From Ornithinimicrobium sp. INDO-MA30-4 (lineage in GTDB: Bacteria; Actinomycetota; Actinomycetes; Actinomycetales; Dermatophilaceae): DNA of 64,000 nucleotides. Of this stretch, positions 32,742-43,602 are shown piece after piece. A program made the position numbers and the translations under genes. The stretch is from contig NZ_CP091056.1 in assembly GCF_021535045.1 (NCBI RefSeq), positions 62,001 through 126,000 of the forward strand, read 5' to 3'. The notes below the pieces were generated by a model that searched no databases, had not been told where the DNA came from, and was given only the letters and a program-made list of their open reading frames with translations. Each line of letters begins with the position of its first letter. The stretch's first letter is position 1.

Positions 32742-33847
32742 GTGCGTGAGTATCTGTTGATCCTGCTCACCGCGGCCATCTTCACGTATGTAGGCACCAC
32801 GATCGTTCGCCTGTGGGCGCAAAAGGTGGGTGCGGTGACACCCGTGCGTGCCCGAGACGTCCACTCTGTGCCGACGCCGCGTATGGGCGGCGTAGGGATG
32901 CTGATCGGCTTTGCTTCGGCAGTGTTGTTGGCCACCCAGTTGCCGTTCTTGGGGCAGCTGTTTGAGACCAATGAGATTTATGGCGTCCTCATTGCCGCCA
33001 TCATCATCACCGCGCTGGGGGCACTGGACGACGTCCGGGATTTGGACTGGTCAACGAAGTTGGCCGGGCAGGTGCTGGCCGGGGGAGTGATGGCCTTCTT
33101 CGGTGTCCGGCTCTTGAGCCTGCCGCTGTTTGGCGTGACGATCCTGCCCGAAGCTGTCCTGGTGGTGCTGACGATTTTGATCGTCGTCTTCACCACCAAT
33201 GCCGTGAACTTCGTTGATGGTCTTGACGGTCTCGCTGCAGGCATCGTCTTAATCTCGGCCGGCACGTTCTTTTCGTGGACGTATGTCGTCAGTCGTGACT
33301 TCGACCCACCCAATGTGTTCTCGACGGCAACACTGATCACGGCGGCCATCATGGGCTGTTGCATCGGCTTTTTGCCGCACAACTTCCACCCGGCGCGACT
33401 GTTTATGGGAGACGCCGGTGCGCTGCTGCTGGGCCTCTTGCTGTCGGCGGCAACGATCTCGATGACCGGCAGTGTCGACCCCAGCTCATCGGTGGCAACG
33501 ACGTCGACGCTGACGGCCATTATTTTGCCAATTATCCTGCCGGTGGCGATTTTGGCTTTGCCCCTTTGGACATCGTGTTGGCGGTGATCCGGCGCACCCG
33601 GCGTGGGGATGGCTTCTGGAAGCCAGATGCTTCGCATCTGCACCACCAAATGTTGGCCATTGGGCACAGCCATCGACGCGCCGTGAGCCTGCTCTATCTA
33701 TGGTCTGCCGTGATCGCCGCCGGAGCAGTCTCTTACGCCTATCTTGCGGCCGTCTACGCGACTCTCGGACTGGCCGTTGGGTTAATTTTGGTGGCTACCC
33801 TGACCTGGCGCCCATGGCACAGTCCGAGCACCGAGGAGGCTTTGTGA
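32742..33847 (+). CDS. MraY/WecA-like undecaprenyl-phosphate sugar phosphotransferase (frameshifted)
   Basis: This polytopic membrane enzyme of the MraY/WecA family starts glycan-lipid assembly by moving a HexNAc-1-phosphate to undecaprenyl phosphate. PTPRMGGVGMLIGF, LGALDDVRDLDWSTKLAGQ, NAVNFVDGLDGLAAG and RLFMGDAGALLLG are the conserved cytoplasmic loops, and SHLHHQML is the C-terminal His motif. About ten membrane segments can be counted. One base is missing near 33567. About 368 residues are recovered. It starts at GTG 32742. In actinobacteria this gene stands directly before the atp operon, as here. Confidence 0.92.
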
Positions 33848-33898
33848 TTTTTTCACGAGCCGTTTTTTCAGTGGTTTGCGGGACCCAGTCGACACCAG

Positions 33899-34357
33899 AT
33901 GGGGGACCCCGTGAGTGGGCATGCCCGGCTGGGGCAAACGACCGTGAATGCGATGCAAAAGTATGGCGGCGGGCTCAGCCTCTTGGCCACGGTTCTTTGT
34001 AGCGCGTTTGGCTATCTTGCCGTTGATGGAGCTGCTGGTACCGGCGCACTGCTTGGTGGGATGGTGGCAGTTATAGCTTTCCTCGCCGGGACCTGGGCGA
34101 TCTCGCTGGTCTTGGAGCATCTACCGGGCATCGAGATTGCTGGTGCACTTGCTCTCTTTCTCGTCCAACTATTGTTACTGGTCAGCGCTGTTCTCGTGAT
34201 GCGTGAAATGTCATGGATCAATGTCAGAGCCGCAGCATTTGGGTTGCTCATCGCTGGCCTGGCTTACCAAATCGGTCAAGTCTGGGCCTTCTTGACCGCC
34301 CGGATGGTGGCCATCGATGTCGTCCTACCGGGCGACGAAGGGCGTGAAGACGTATGA
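33899..34357 (+). CDS. four-TM membrane protein, AtpI-like
   Basis: This 152-residue membrane protein has about four hydrophobic segments (around residues 25-45, 50-72, 80-102 and 108-130) and a charged C terminus. Its place directly before the ATP synthase genes, and overlap with the next small gene, suggest the AtpI role (an assembly factor for the c-ring) or a related helper. There is no sharp motif. The start may be ATG 33899 or GTG 33911. The 51-base gap before it shows no clear promoter. Confidence 0.6.
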   Translation: MGDPVSGHARLGQTTVNAMQKYGGGLSLLATVLCSAFGYLAVDGAAGTGALLGGMVAVIAFLAGTWAISLVLEHLPGIEIAGALALFLVQLLLLVSAVLVMREMSWINVRAAAFGLLIAGLAYQIGQVWAFLTARMVAIDVVLPGDEGREDV

Positions 34358-34602
34358 CGCAAGAGCCGCAGCGGCCAAAGAAGAGCCCTCTGCCGCCCAC
34401 CCATGACACCACCGGAACGGCCGCCGATAGCCACCTAGCAACGTCGGTCATCGCCTACTTGTTGTCCGGTCCTATTACCTTCGGGGGCTTGGGATTCCTC
34501 CTCGATTGGTGGCTCGGAACCTCCTTCCTGGTGCCGGTCGGCATCATCGCGGGAATGACTATGTCGATTTACGTCATCTGGCTCCGGTATGGTTCACAGT
34601 GA
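34354..34602 (+). CDS. AtpZ/AtpI-family small membrane protein
   Basis: This 82-residue protein has two membrane helices. The segments GPITFGGLGFLLDWWLGTS and GMTMSIYVIWLRYG match the AtpZ/AtpI family encoded at the head of bacterial F1Fo operons. Relatives are reported to act in Mg2+ or Ca2+ transport with AtpI, or in ATP synthase assembly. The N-terminal 25 residues are polar and Pro-rich. The ATG overlaps the previous stop by 4 bases, indicating translational coupling. Confidence 0.75.
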   Translation: MTQEPQRPKKSPLPPTHDTTGTAADSHLATSVIAYLLSGPITFGGLGFLLDWWLGTSFLVPVGIIAGMTMSIYVIWLRYGSQ

Positions 34603-34677
34603 CTTCCCCGGATGCCGCTATGTAGCGAGCAGCCGGGACGCCCAGATCGCCGACGCCTTTTCGACCAAGGAGATCCA

Positions 34678-35495
34678 GTGAACGTGACTTCGGTCCTTCT
34701 GCCATTGGCAGAAGAAGAGCACTTCCCCCGGAGCCCAGCCTCTTCTGGCAACCACTCGTTAAGTTCGGCACCGTCGACTTCTTCGGCATGGAGACCACGC
34801 TGGCGATTACTCGCCCCATGGTGGTCATGACCATCACTGTAGGTCTGTTGGCCTGGTGGCTCCTGGCCACGACCAGCAAGGCCGCCGTGGTCCCTAGCAA
34901 GGGGCAGTACTACACCGAGCAGGTCTACGACTTCGTCCGCAACGGCGTTGCTCGCGACATGATCGGCAGCAAAGAGTTTATGCGGTTCGTGCCGTTGCTC
35001 TTCAGCCTTTTCATCTTGATCTTGCTGAATAACTGGATGGGTATCATCCCGCCGGTGCAGATGCCCACGATGGCCCGAGTCGGCTTCCCGATCGCCCTGA
35101 CGCTAATCGTCTATGTGGTGTACCACTGGGTTGGCATCCAGAAGCACGGCCTCGGTGGCTACTTCGCCTTCATGGTCCCCTCGGGCCTGCCAAAGATCAT
35201 GATTCCCGCCATCTTCGTGCTCGAGTTCATGACCTTCTTCATCACTCGCCCGTTGACTTTGGCGCTGCGACTGTTTGGAAACATGTTCGCCGGGCACATG
35301 CTCCTCGTGGTGTTCATCCTGGGAGGCTATGAGTTGCTGATGCAGGGCGGCCTACTGTCTGTCGTGGCTTTGCCCGCATGGATCTTGGCGTTCATGATGA
35401 CCATTTTTGAAGCATTGGTGCAGTTCTTGCAGGCCTATGTCTTCGTGCTACTCGCTGCCAGCTACATCGGTGGCGCACTCGTGGACGAGCACTAA
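34678..35495 (+). CDS. atpB: ATP synthase Fo subunit a (frameshifted)
   Basis: This is the membrane subunit that forms the proton half-channels. The essential arginine is in LALRLFGNMFAGH in the penultimate conserved helix, and LLNNWMGIIPP and FEALVQFLQAYVF are further family motifs. One C is missing near 34731; restoring it gives HFPPEPSLFWQPLVKFG and a protein of about 272 residues. GTG 34678 is chosen because GGAG lies just upstream. Another GTG lies 6 bases later. Confidence 0.93.
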
Positions 35496-35583
35496 GCCGT
35501 CCTCCTAGATACACAACTGAATATCTACGAACTCCCGAGCGACGAAGCGTCGTTTGGTTCACCACACAGAAAGAGACAGTGAC

Positions 35584-35793
35584 GTGACTGGCAACCTCAC
35601 CATCATCGGTTATGGCCTCTCCACCATTGGGCCGGCCATTGCCGTGGGCCTGATCTTCGCCGCCTACATCAACGGCGTTGCTCGCCAACCTGAGGCTGGC
35701 AACCTGCTCCGCCCGATCGCCATTCTTGGTTTCGCGTTGGCTGAGGCCCTCGCGATCTTCGGTCTGGTCCTTTTCTTCATCCCAGTAGCCTGA
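35584..35793 (+). CDS. atpE: ATP synthase Fo subunit c
   Basis: This is the rotor-ring proteolipid, 69 residues and two membrane helices. The polar loop is ARQPE (R34, Q35, P36) and the ion-binding carboxylate is Glu54 in [10 protein letters not shown]. The residues around Glu54 do not show the extra polar ligands of Na+-binding rings, so it is likely proton-driven. GTG 35584 is chosen, since the frame upstream encodes unrelated polar sequence. The GTG gives the standard length. Confidence 0.93.
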   Translation: MTGNLTIIGYGLSTIGPAIAVGLIFAAYINGVARQPEAGNLLRPIAILGFALAEALAIFGLVLFFIPVA

Positions 35794-35850
35794 CCAACTT
35801 CTCGACCGACAGGCAACGTCGCTTAGCGGCGTTCACCGTAAGGAGAAACC

Positions 35851-36447
35851 GTGCAGCACATTGCTGACACCCTTACTGCCCTCAGCCTGCCAATGGCAGA
35901 CCCGGAGGCAGAAGCGCTTCCGATTCTTCCGTATTGGCCGGAACTGGTCTTCGGTATTATCTCGTTCGGCATTCTCTACTGGGTTGTGGCCACCAAGGTC
36001 GTCCCCAACCTAGAGAAGGCCTACGCGGAGCGCACCGCAGCCATTGAAGGCGGCATGGAAGAGGCGGAGCAGGCCCAAGCCGAGGCCGAAGCAGCCCGCC
36101 AGAAGTATGTTGACCAGTTGGCAGAGGCTCGCGACGAGGCGGCTCGCATTCGCGAGGACGCCAAGGAGCAGGGCGCTGCGATCATCGCTGACTTGCGTCA
36201 GCAGGCCAAGGACGAAGCCGACCGGATCACTGAGACGGCGCACAAGCAGATTGATGCTGAGCGCAAGCAGGCCATGGTTTCGCTTCGCGGTGAAGTTGGT
36301 GCGATCTCAACTGATCTGGCCAGCCGCATCGTGGGTGAGTCGCTGAACGACCAGACTCGCAGCAGCGGCGTTGTTGACCGGTTCCTTGCTGAGCTCGAAA
36401 ACGGCTCGGTCAAGAGCGACCAGGTCGCAACCGGTCAGGAGTCCTGA
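35851..36447 (+). CDS. atpF: ATP synthase Fo subunit b
   Basis: This is the peripheral stalk subunit, 198 residues. One membrane helix (about 30-50, ELVFGIISFGILYWVV) is followed by a long charged coiled coil rich in Glu, Ala, Arg and Gln (about 55-180). It is a separate b subunit, unlike the b-delta fusion of mycobacteria. The stop overlaps the atpH ATG (TGATG), implying coupled translation. A ribosome-binding site AAGGAG lies 8 bases upstream. Confidence 0.94.
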   Translation: MQHIADTLTALSLPMADPEAEALPILPYWPELVFGIISFGILYWVVATKVVPNLEKAYAERTAAIEGGMEEAEQAQAEAEAARQKYVDQLAEARDEAARIREDAKEQGAAIIADLRQQAKDEADRITETAHKQIDAERKQAMVSLRGEVGAISTDLASRIVGESLNDQTRSSGVVDRFLAELENGSVKSDQVATGQES

Positions 36448-37255
36448 TGCGCGGGCCCTCGCAAATTGCGTTGAAGAACGCTCGGGAATCGCTGAACTCA
36501 GTCTTGGATGGCCCTTCGGTTGACGCTGCGCGTCTCGGAGAAGACCTCTTGGCTGTCTCCAGCGTGGTGCGAGGCTCTGGCGTTTTGCGGCGCAACCTGG
36601 CCGACCCAACGCGTGAAGGCCGCGATCGTGGCAAGTTGATTGACCGTCTGTTTGCAGGTCGCATTGGGGACAGTGCTCTGGAGGTCGCTCGCGCGGTCGC
36701 CGCACAGCGCTGGACGGTCGATGCTGACTTGCCGGCTGCCATGACTGCTTTGGGCGTCGAGTCTGTGTTGGCTCATGCTCAGCAGGCTGGACGTCTGCGC
36801 ACCGTTGAGGATGAGTTGTTCCGCTTCGAGCGCATCGTCGCTGGCCAGGACGAACTGCTGGCAGCTATGTCGGACCCGAAGGCCCCGGCCTCGGCAAAGA
36901 CTGCGCTGATGCAGAAACTGTTGTTCGACAAGGCTGCCCCGGAGACGGTGCGACTGGCGACTCTGGCCGTGACGTCCTTCGGGCGTTTCGACTCCGAGAT
37001 CCGGGACTACTTGCAATTGCCGCGACGCGCTTGGACGAAGTGACGGCAATCGTCACGACGGCGGGCGCGCTGAGCGAGACGCAACTGGACCGGCTCGAGA
37101 AGGCCCTGGTTGCGCAATACGGCAAGCAGGTTCACATGAATGTCGTGATTGATCCCGAGGTCATTGGTGGCCTTCGCGTTGAGATCGGCGACGAGATCAT
37201 CGAAGGCACGATCAGCAGCAGGCTGGACGACGCACGCCGTCGTCTCACCAGCTGA
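36447..37255 (+). CDS. atpH: ATP synthase F1 subunit delta (frameshifted)
   Basis: This stator subunit joins the b stalk to the alpha-beta head. It has about 270 residues, the longer form common in actinobacteria. An N-terminal helical domain (to about 190) and the C-terminal signature [20 protein letters not shown] and [27 protein letters not shown] are visible. The frame breaks near 37020 and one base restores it. It lies between atpF (overlapping) and atpA. Confidence 0.92.
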
Positions 37256-37322
37256 GCGCACCACCCGACCACATAGCTACGCACATGCCCCAGCGAACCG
37301 GGGCACACTTGAGGAGAAGAGA

Positions 37323-38954
37323 ATGACGGAGCTGACGATCCGTCCGGAGGAGATCCGCGACGCGCTGGACAACTTTGTTCAGTCCTACCAGCCTGGCGCC
37401 GCCTCTCGCGAAGAGGTCGGTCGCGTGGTTGACGCCGGTGACGGCATCGCGCACGTTGAGGGTCTTCCTTCGGCCATGACTAACGAACTCTTGGAGTTCG
37501 AAGACGGCACATTGGGCCTGGCGCTCAACCTGGACGCACACGAAATCGGTGTCGTCATCTTGGGTGAGTTCGCCGGTATCGATGAGGGCCAGGAAGTCCG
37601 CCGCACCGGAGAGGTCCTGTCCGTGCCAGTCGGCGACGGCTACCTCGGCCGTGTGGTTGACCCGCTGGGTAACCCGATCGATGGACTGGGCGAGGTTGAG
37701 TCCGAAGGCCGTCGCGCCCTCGAGCTCCAGGCTCCCTCGGTTGTCGAGCGCAAGTCGGTGCACGAGCCTCTGCAGACGGGTATCAAGTCGATCGACGCGA
37801 TGATCCCGGTCGGCCGTGGCCAGCGCCAGCTCATCATTGGCGACCGTCAGACCGGTAAGACCACGGTCGCGGTCGACACGATCCTGAACCAGAAGGCCAA
37901 CTGGGAGTCCGGTGACCCGGACAAGCAGGTCCGATGCATCTACGTAGCTATCGGTCAGAAGGGCTCCACCATCGCTGGCGTGCGCGGCACGCTGGAAGAG
38001 GCTGGCGCGCTGGACTACACCACCATTGTTGCTGCCCCGGCATCAAACTCTGCTGGCTTCAAGTACCTCGCTCCCTACACCGGCTCGGCCATCGGCCAGC
38101 ACTGGATGTACCAGGGCAAGCACGTCTTGATCGTTTTTGATGACCTCTCCAAGCAGGCCGACGCATACCGCGCCGTGTCGCTGTTGCTTCGTCGTCCGCC
38201 GGGCCGTGAGGCATACCCCGGTGACGTTTTCTTGCACTCCCGTCTGCTTGAGCGTTGCGCCAAGCTGTCGGATGAGTTGGGCGCTGGCTCGATGACCGGT
38301 CTGCCGATCATTGAGACCAAGGCCGGAGACGTTTCGGCGTTCATCCCGACCAACGTCATCTCGATCACCGACGGCCAGATCTACTTGCAGGCTGACCTGT
38401 TCAACGCGAACGTCCGTCCGGCTATCGACGTGGGTATCTCCGTTTCCCGTGTTGGTGGTGCGGCTCAGATCAAGGCGATGAAGTCGGTCGCAGGTCGTTT
38501 GAAGGTTGACTTGGCTCAGTTCCGTGAGATGGAAGCGTTCGCCATGTTCGCTTCTGACTTGGACGCAGCCTCGCGCGCTCAGCTGGAGCGCGGTGCCCGC
38601 ATGGTTGAGTTGCTGAAGCAGCCGCAGGCGTCGCCGATTCCGGTTGAGGTGCAGGTCGCGCTCATCTGGGCCGGCACGACTGGTGAGTTGGACTCGGTTC
38701 CGACCGAAGACATCCGCCGCTTCGAGACTGAGTTTGTCGACTACATGCACCGCGAACAGTCGGGTCTCCTTGACGGCATTCGCGAGACCAAGAAGCTGGG
38801 CGACGACACCACTGCTGCCCTTGAAGACGCTATGAAGGCCTTCAAGCAGGAGTTCAAGCCGACGGACGATGGCACCGGCCCGGTTCCGGTTGACGACGAC
38901 GTCGAGCCGAACGATGAGATGGACCAGGAGCAGATCAAGAGCCAAAAGCGCTAG
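37323..38954 (+). CDS. atpA: ATP synthase F1 subunit alpha
   Basis: This is the non-catalytic nucleotide-binding subunit, 543 residues with an intact frame. Walker A is [11 protein letters not shown], near residue 175. [13 protein letters not shown] and [19 protein letters not shown] are family motifs, and [14 protein letters not shown] includes the conserved arginine region. The last 25 residues form a Pro/Asp-rich acidic tail ending EQIKSQKR, an extension also seen in other actinobacteria. The ATG at 37323 has GAGGAGAAG upstream. A strong hairpin (38961-38993) follows. Confidence 0.97.
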   Translation: MTELTIRPEEIRDALDNFVQSYQPGAASREEVGRVVDAGDGIAHVEGLPSAMTNELLEFEDGTLGLALNLDAHEIGVVILGEFAGIDEGQEVRRTGEVLSVPVGDGYLGRVVDPLGNPIDGLGEVESEGRRALELQAPSVVERKSVHEPLQTGIKSIDAMIPVGRGQRQLIIGDRQTGKTTVAVDTILNQKANWESGDPDKQVRCIYVAIGQKGSTIAGVRGTLEEAGALDYTTIVAAPASNSAGFKYLAPYTGSAIGQHWMYQGKHVLIVFDDLSKQADAYRAVSLLLRRPPGREAYPGDVFLHSRLLERCAKLSDELGAGSMTGLPIIETKAGDVSAFIPTNVISITDGQIYLQADLFNANVRPAIDVGISVSRVGGAAQIKAMKSVAGRLKVDLAQFREMEAFAMFASDLDAASRAQLERGARMVELLKQPQASPIPVEVQVALIWAGTTGELDSVPTEDIRRFETEFVDYMHREQSGLLDGIRETKKLGDDTTAALEDAMKAFKQEFKPTDDGTGPVPVDDDVEPNDEMDQEQIKSQKR

Positions 38955-38960
38955 TCGCGA

Positions 38961-38993
38961 CCGAGTGTGGCCCGCTCAGCGGGCCACACTCGG
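38961..38993 (+). promoter_or_regulatory. intra-operon 14-bp stem-loop between atpA and atpG
   Basis: CCGAGTGTGGCCCG (38961-38974) pairs perfectly with CGGGCCACACTCGG (38980-38993) across a 5-base loop, 6 bases after the atpA stop. No T run follows, so full termination is unlikely. It may slow polymerase, mark a processing site or protect the upstream mRNA to set subunit ratios. Confidence 0.6.
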
Positions 38994-39033
38994 AAGGCTT
39001 GATCTGTTATAACGCGGAACGTTAAGGAGAGAT

Positions 39034-39933
39034 ATGGGAGCGCAGCAGCGCGAGTACCGCCAACGCACCCGGTCCATTAAGTCGATGAAGAAGATCACGC
39101 GTGCGATGGAACTCATCGCCGCGTCTCGCGTGGTCAAGGCCCGTGCCCGCGTCGTTGAGACGACGCCCTATGCGGAGGCCATCACGAAGGCAGTCTCGGC
39201 TGTTGCCACGTTTGCCGACGTTGACCACCCGTTGACGACCGAGCGTGACAAGCCCGTGCGTGCTGGCTTGGTGATCATCTCGAGTGACCGAGGTATGGCT
39301 GGTGCCTACTCGGCCAACGTGATGAAGCGCAGCGAACAGTTGCGTGAGCACCTGGAGCAGTCCGGCCGTGAGGTCGTGCCCTACCTGGTGGGTCGCAAGG
39401 CCGAGCAGTTCTACAAGTTCCGTCGGCGTGAAGCAGCCGGGACCTGGTCAGGCTTCTCCGACTCTCCTTCGTTCGACGCAGCCGACGAGATCAGTCAGCG
39501 CATCACGGATGACTTCATTGCCGGGGCTGTCGAAGACGGTGTCGATGAACTGCACGTCGTCTCGACGAAGTTCATCAACATGGTCACCCAGGAGGTGCAG
39601 GTCATTCGCCTGCTGCCCCTTGAGGTTGTGAAGGGCAACGCTGAGCCCTCTGATGAAGAGTTGTACCCGCTGTATGACTTCGAGCCCAGCTCGGAAGAGG
39701 TTTTGGACCAGTTGCTGCCTAAGTACGTCAAGGCGCGCATGTTCAACGTTCTCCTGCAAGCGGCTGCATCCGAGTTGGCAGCACGCCAGCGCGCGATGAA
39801 GTCTGCAACGGACAACGCCGAAGAACTCATCAAGACCTACACCCGACTGGCCAACCAAGCCCGTCAGGCCGAGATCACCCAAGAGATCAGCGAAATCGTG
39901 GGCGGCGCCAGCGCCCTCGCAGACGCCAAGTAG
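39034..39933 (+). CDS. atpG: ATP synthase F1 subunit gamma
   Basis: This is the central rotor shaft, 299 residues with an intact frame. It starts [20 protein letters not shown] with [12 protein letters not shown] and ends with the coiled-coil [22 protein letters not shown], the N- and C-terminal helices that enter the alpha-beta ring. [17 protein letters not shown] is the central family motif. GGAGAG lies upstream of the ATG. It is followed by atpD after 15 bases. Confidence 0.97.
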   Translation: MGAQQREYRQRTRSIKSMKKITRAMELIAASRVVKARARVVETTPYAEAITKAVSAVATFADVDHPLTTERDKPVRAGLVIISSDRGMAGAYSANVMKRSEQLREHLEQSGREVVPYLVGRKAEQFYKFRRREAAGTWSGFSDSPSFDAADEISQRITDDFIAGAVEDGVDELHVVSTKFINMVTQEVQVIRLLPLEVVKGNAEPSDEELYPLYDFEPSSEEVLDQLLPKYVKARMFNVLLQAAASELAARQRAMKSATDNAEELIKTYTRLANQARQAEITQEISEIVGGASALADAK

Positions 39934-39948
39934 AAGGAAGCAACCACC

Positions 39949-41406
<1,458 letters not shown>

Positions 41407-41437
41407 TCACAGAGCTCTGACTCTGAACTTTGCACAA

Positions 41438-41477
41438 CGCGGGCCGGTCCGTCGCCACCATGGCGGACCGGCCCGCG
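41438..41477 (+). terminator. strong stem-loop after atpD
   Basis: CGCGGGCCGGTCCG (41438-41451) pairs perfectly with CGGACCGGCCCGCG (41464-41477). It could terminate or attenuate transcription after atpD and so separate the permease and atpC from the main atp transcript. There is no U tract. Confidence 0.6.
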
Positions 41478-41537
41478 TGGCATGTCTGCACTTAGTACCC
41501 GGTCCGGCATCGGGCTAGAGCCCATCAGGAGCAAAGA

Positions 41538-42817
41538 ATGAAGTGGACGCTGCACGGCAATGGCTACCGTGTTGAGCCCGGTCGAGTTGTTGCACCAGGG
41601 GAGCGGTTGGCGTGGGGGCCGACCATCGGAGTGGGTGCTCAACACATCGTGGCGATGTTTGGCGCAACCTTCTTGGTGCCGCTGATTACCGGCTTTCCGC
41701 CCTCGACGACATTGCTCTTTTCGGGCATCGGCACGTTGCTGTTCTTGGCGCTGACCGCCAATCGGGTGCCGAGCTATTTGGGCTCCTCGTTCGCCTTCTT
41801 GGCTCCCATCGCAGCCGCGCAAAACGAATATGGACCCGGGGGAGCCCTCGGCGGAATCGTGATGGCGGGGCTGACGCTCTTTGCCATTGGCGTTGCAGTC
41901 CAAGTGCTGGGATACCGCTGGATCCAGGCGCTGATGCCGCCCATCGTGACTGGTGCCATCGTTGCGTTGATCGGTCTCAACCTTGCGCCAGCGGCCAAAG
42001 ATAACTTCAGTGCAGCGCCAGCGACGGGTCTGGTGACGCTCGCCGCTATCTTGCTTGCCGGTGTGCTCTTCCGAGGCCTCATCGGACGCCTTTCGATCCT
42101 GATCGGTGTTGTGGTCGGCTATGTGTTTGCCGCGTTCCGGGGCGAGGTCGACTTCTCGGCCATTGCCTCGGCTCCGCTGATCGGCCTTCCCGAGTTCACC
42201 GCTCCCTCCTTTCATCTGAGCACCGTGGGGCTATTCGTCCCCGTCGTGATGGTGCTGGTCGCCGAGAACATCGGCCACGTGAAGTCGGTTGCTCAAATGA
42301 CTGGTGAGGACCTTGATCCCTACATGGGCCGGGCCCTGATGGCCGACGGACTAGCCACGACGCTGGCTGGCAGCGGGGTGGCTCGGGCACCACGACATAC
42401 GCTGAGAACATTGGCGTGATGGCGGCAACCAAGGTCTACTCGACCGCTGCCTACTGGGTGGCCGGCATCATCGCGATCTTGCTGGCTTTCTTTCCGATGT
42501 TTGGTGCCGCTATTCAGACTGTCCCGGTCGGGGTGCTCGGCGGGGCAGCGACGGTGCTATACGGCATGATCGGCGTGTTGGGCGTGCGGATCTGGGTGGA
42601 GAACCGGGTGGACTTTGCTAACCCCATTAATCTCAGCACTGCCGCAGTAGCCCTGATCATCGGCATCGCTGACTACACTTGGGAAATCGGCAGTTTGAGT
42701 TTTGCAGGCATCGCCTTGGGCACCGCCGCAGCATTAATCATTTTCCATGGGCTCACCGCTATCAACCGTGCCACTGGTTCGGTTGTCAGTGACGAGACCA
42801 GCACTTTGAACCAGTAG
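41538..42817 (+). CDS. uracil/xanthine permease, NCS2 (UraA-type) family (frameshifted)
   Basis: This nucleobase:cation symporter-2 protein has about 427 residues and more than ten membrane helices. The family hallmarks are FGATFLVPLITGFPPSTTLL near the N terminus, VAENIGHVKSVA with its conserved Glu, and TTTYAENIGVMAATKVYS. One G is missing near 42380. The sequence fits uracil or other pyrimidine or purine uptake; specificity is not certain. Its place between atpD and atpC, on the same strand, is unusual. It is preceded by a strong stem-loop and has its own GGAG ribosome-binding site. Confidence 0.9.
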
Positions 42818-42858
42818 TATCTATATGCGTCTAACCCTTTCGAGAGGACATTGACAAG

Positions 42859-43140
42859 ATGAGTGAACTGAAGGTCTCGCTAGTCGCCGCCGACCGCACG
42901 GTCTGGGAAGGGACAGCAAGCAAGGTCATCGTCCGCAGCATTGAGGGAGACATGGGTATTTTGCCCGGTCACACCCCAGTGCTGGGGGTGCTCGTGAGCG
43001 GCGACGTCCGCATCGAGTCTGGCGGCAAGCAGCACAAGGCGACCATCGACAGTGGTTTCCTCTCCGTCGACCACAACTCGGTGACGATCGTTGCCGATCG
43101 CGTCGACGCCGACGACATGGTCGAAGCAGTCGGTCGCTAA
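42859..43140 (+). CDS. atpC: ATP synthase F1 subunit epsilon, short form
   Basis: This is the rotor subunit that contacts gamma and the c-ring. It has 93 residues, an intact frame and SIEGDMGILPGHTPVLGVL. It consists only of the N-terminal beta-sandwich and stops at DMVEAVGR, so the C-terminal helical hairpin that inhibits ATP hydrolysis in other bacteria is missing. The next gene begins 5 bases later, leaving no room for it. It is separated from atpD by the permease gene. Confidence 0.9.
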   Translation: MSELKVSLVAADRTVWEGTASKVIVRSIEGDMGILPGHTPVLGVLVSGDVRIESGGKQHKATIDSGFLSVDHNSVTIVADRVDADDMVEAVGR

Positions 43141-43145
43141 GCCCC

Positions 43146-43586
43146 ATGTTCGGGCAAACGTTGGTGCTCGTAGGTATGGCGGTCATTGGAGCCGCCATCC
43201 TGGTTTCGCTTGCCTGGTATGCGTTCTCGCGGATGGGTCAGCCACAAGCCAACGTGAGCTCGCCGTTGCTCTGCGCTTTCCGAGAAGCAGGCGCGAGCGA
43301 ATGGACAGACGGCACGGTGCAGTATGACGGCACTCTGCTGGTGCATCGCCAAATCCCTGGTGGTGTGGTCACCCTCTGGGAGCGCAACTATCTCGACTTG
43401 GGCGTCGCCGAACGGATCGACCCCAGCGGCATCTCTCGCCGTTGGGTAGACCTAGAGCAGGGACTGAGCGTCCCATGCTCGTATCTCGGCACGTCTTTTC
43501 AGCTGGCGTTGAGCCCGGCCCACTACACCGCATTGCGGTCGTGGATTGAGGCGGCTCCGCCCGGTTGGAATTCGAATGTGGCCTAG
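43146..43586 (+). CDS. DUF2550 family membrane protein
   Basis: This 146-residue protein has one N-terminal membrane helix (about 5-28) and a soluble domain (LLCAFREAGASEWTDGTVQYDG, VPCSYLGTSFQLALSP) matching the DUF2550 proteins that follow atpC in actinobacteria. Its function is unknown. It begins 5 bases after atpC, so it is probably cotranscribed. The frame is intact. It converges on the cobalamin adenosyltransferase gene. Confidence 0.82.
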   Translation: MFGQTLVLVGMAVIGAAILVSLAWYAFSRMGQPQANVSSPLLCAFREAGASEWTDGTVQYDGTLLVHRQIPGGVVTLWERNYLDLGVAERIDPSGISRRWVDLEQGLSVPCSYLGTSFQLALSPAHYTALRSWIEAAPPGWNSNVA

Positions 43587-43602
43587 CGGCTAACTACTCC
43601 GC

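Noticed and set aside
31634-32971. A 445-codon minus-strand frame opposite glyA and the WecA-like gene
   Set aside because: It overlaps two well-identified genes and has no motifs; the composition is that of an antisense shadow.
35500-35850. Small inverted repeats around atpE (CGACG/CGTCG and AACG-CGC/GCG-CGTT)
   Set aside because: The stems are short or mismatched and could occur by chance in this base composition, so they are not listed as features.
37149-37322. Longer N-terminal version of AtpA starting upstream of 37323
   Set aside because: The frame is open, but the upstream part only re-reads the end of atpH in another frame. The ATG at 37323 has a good ribosome-binding site and gives the family length.
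41407-42858. Mobile element carrying the permease into the atp operon
   Set aside because: No transposase, terminal inverted repeats or target duplications are visible around the permease; the inverted repeat upstream is a single compact hairpin.
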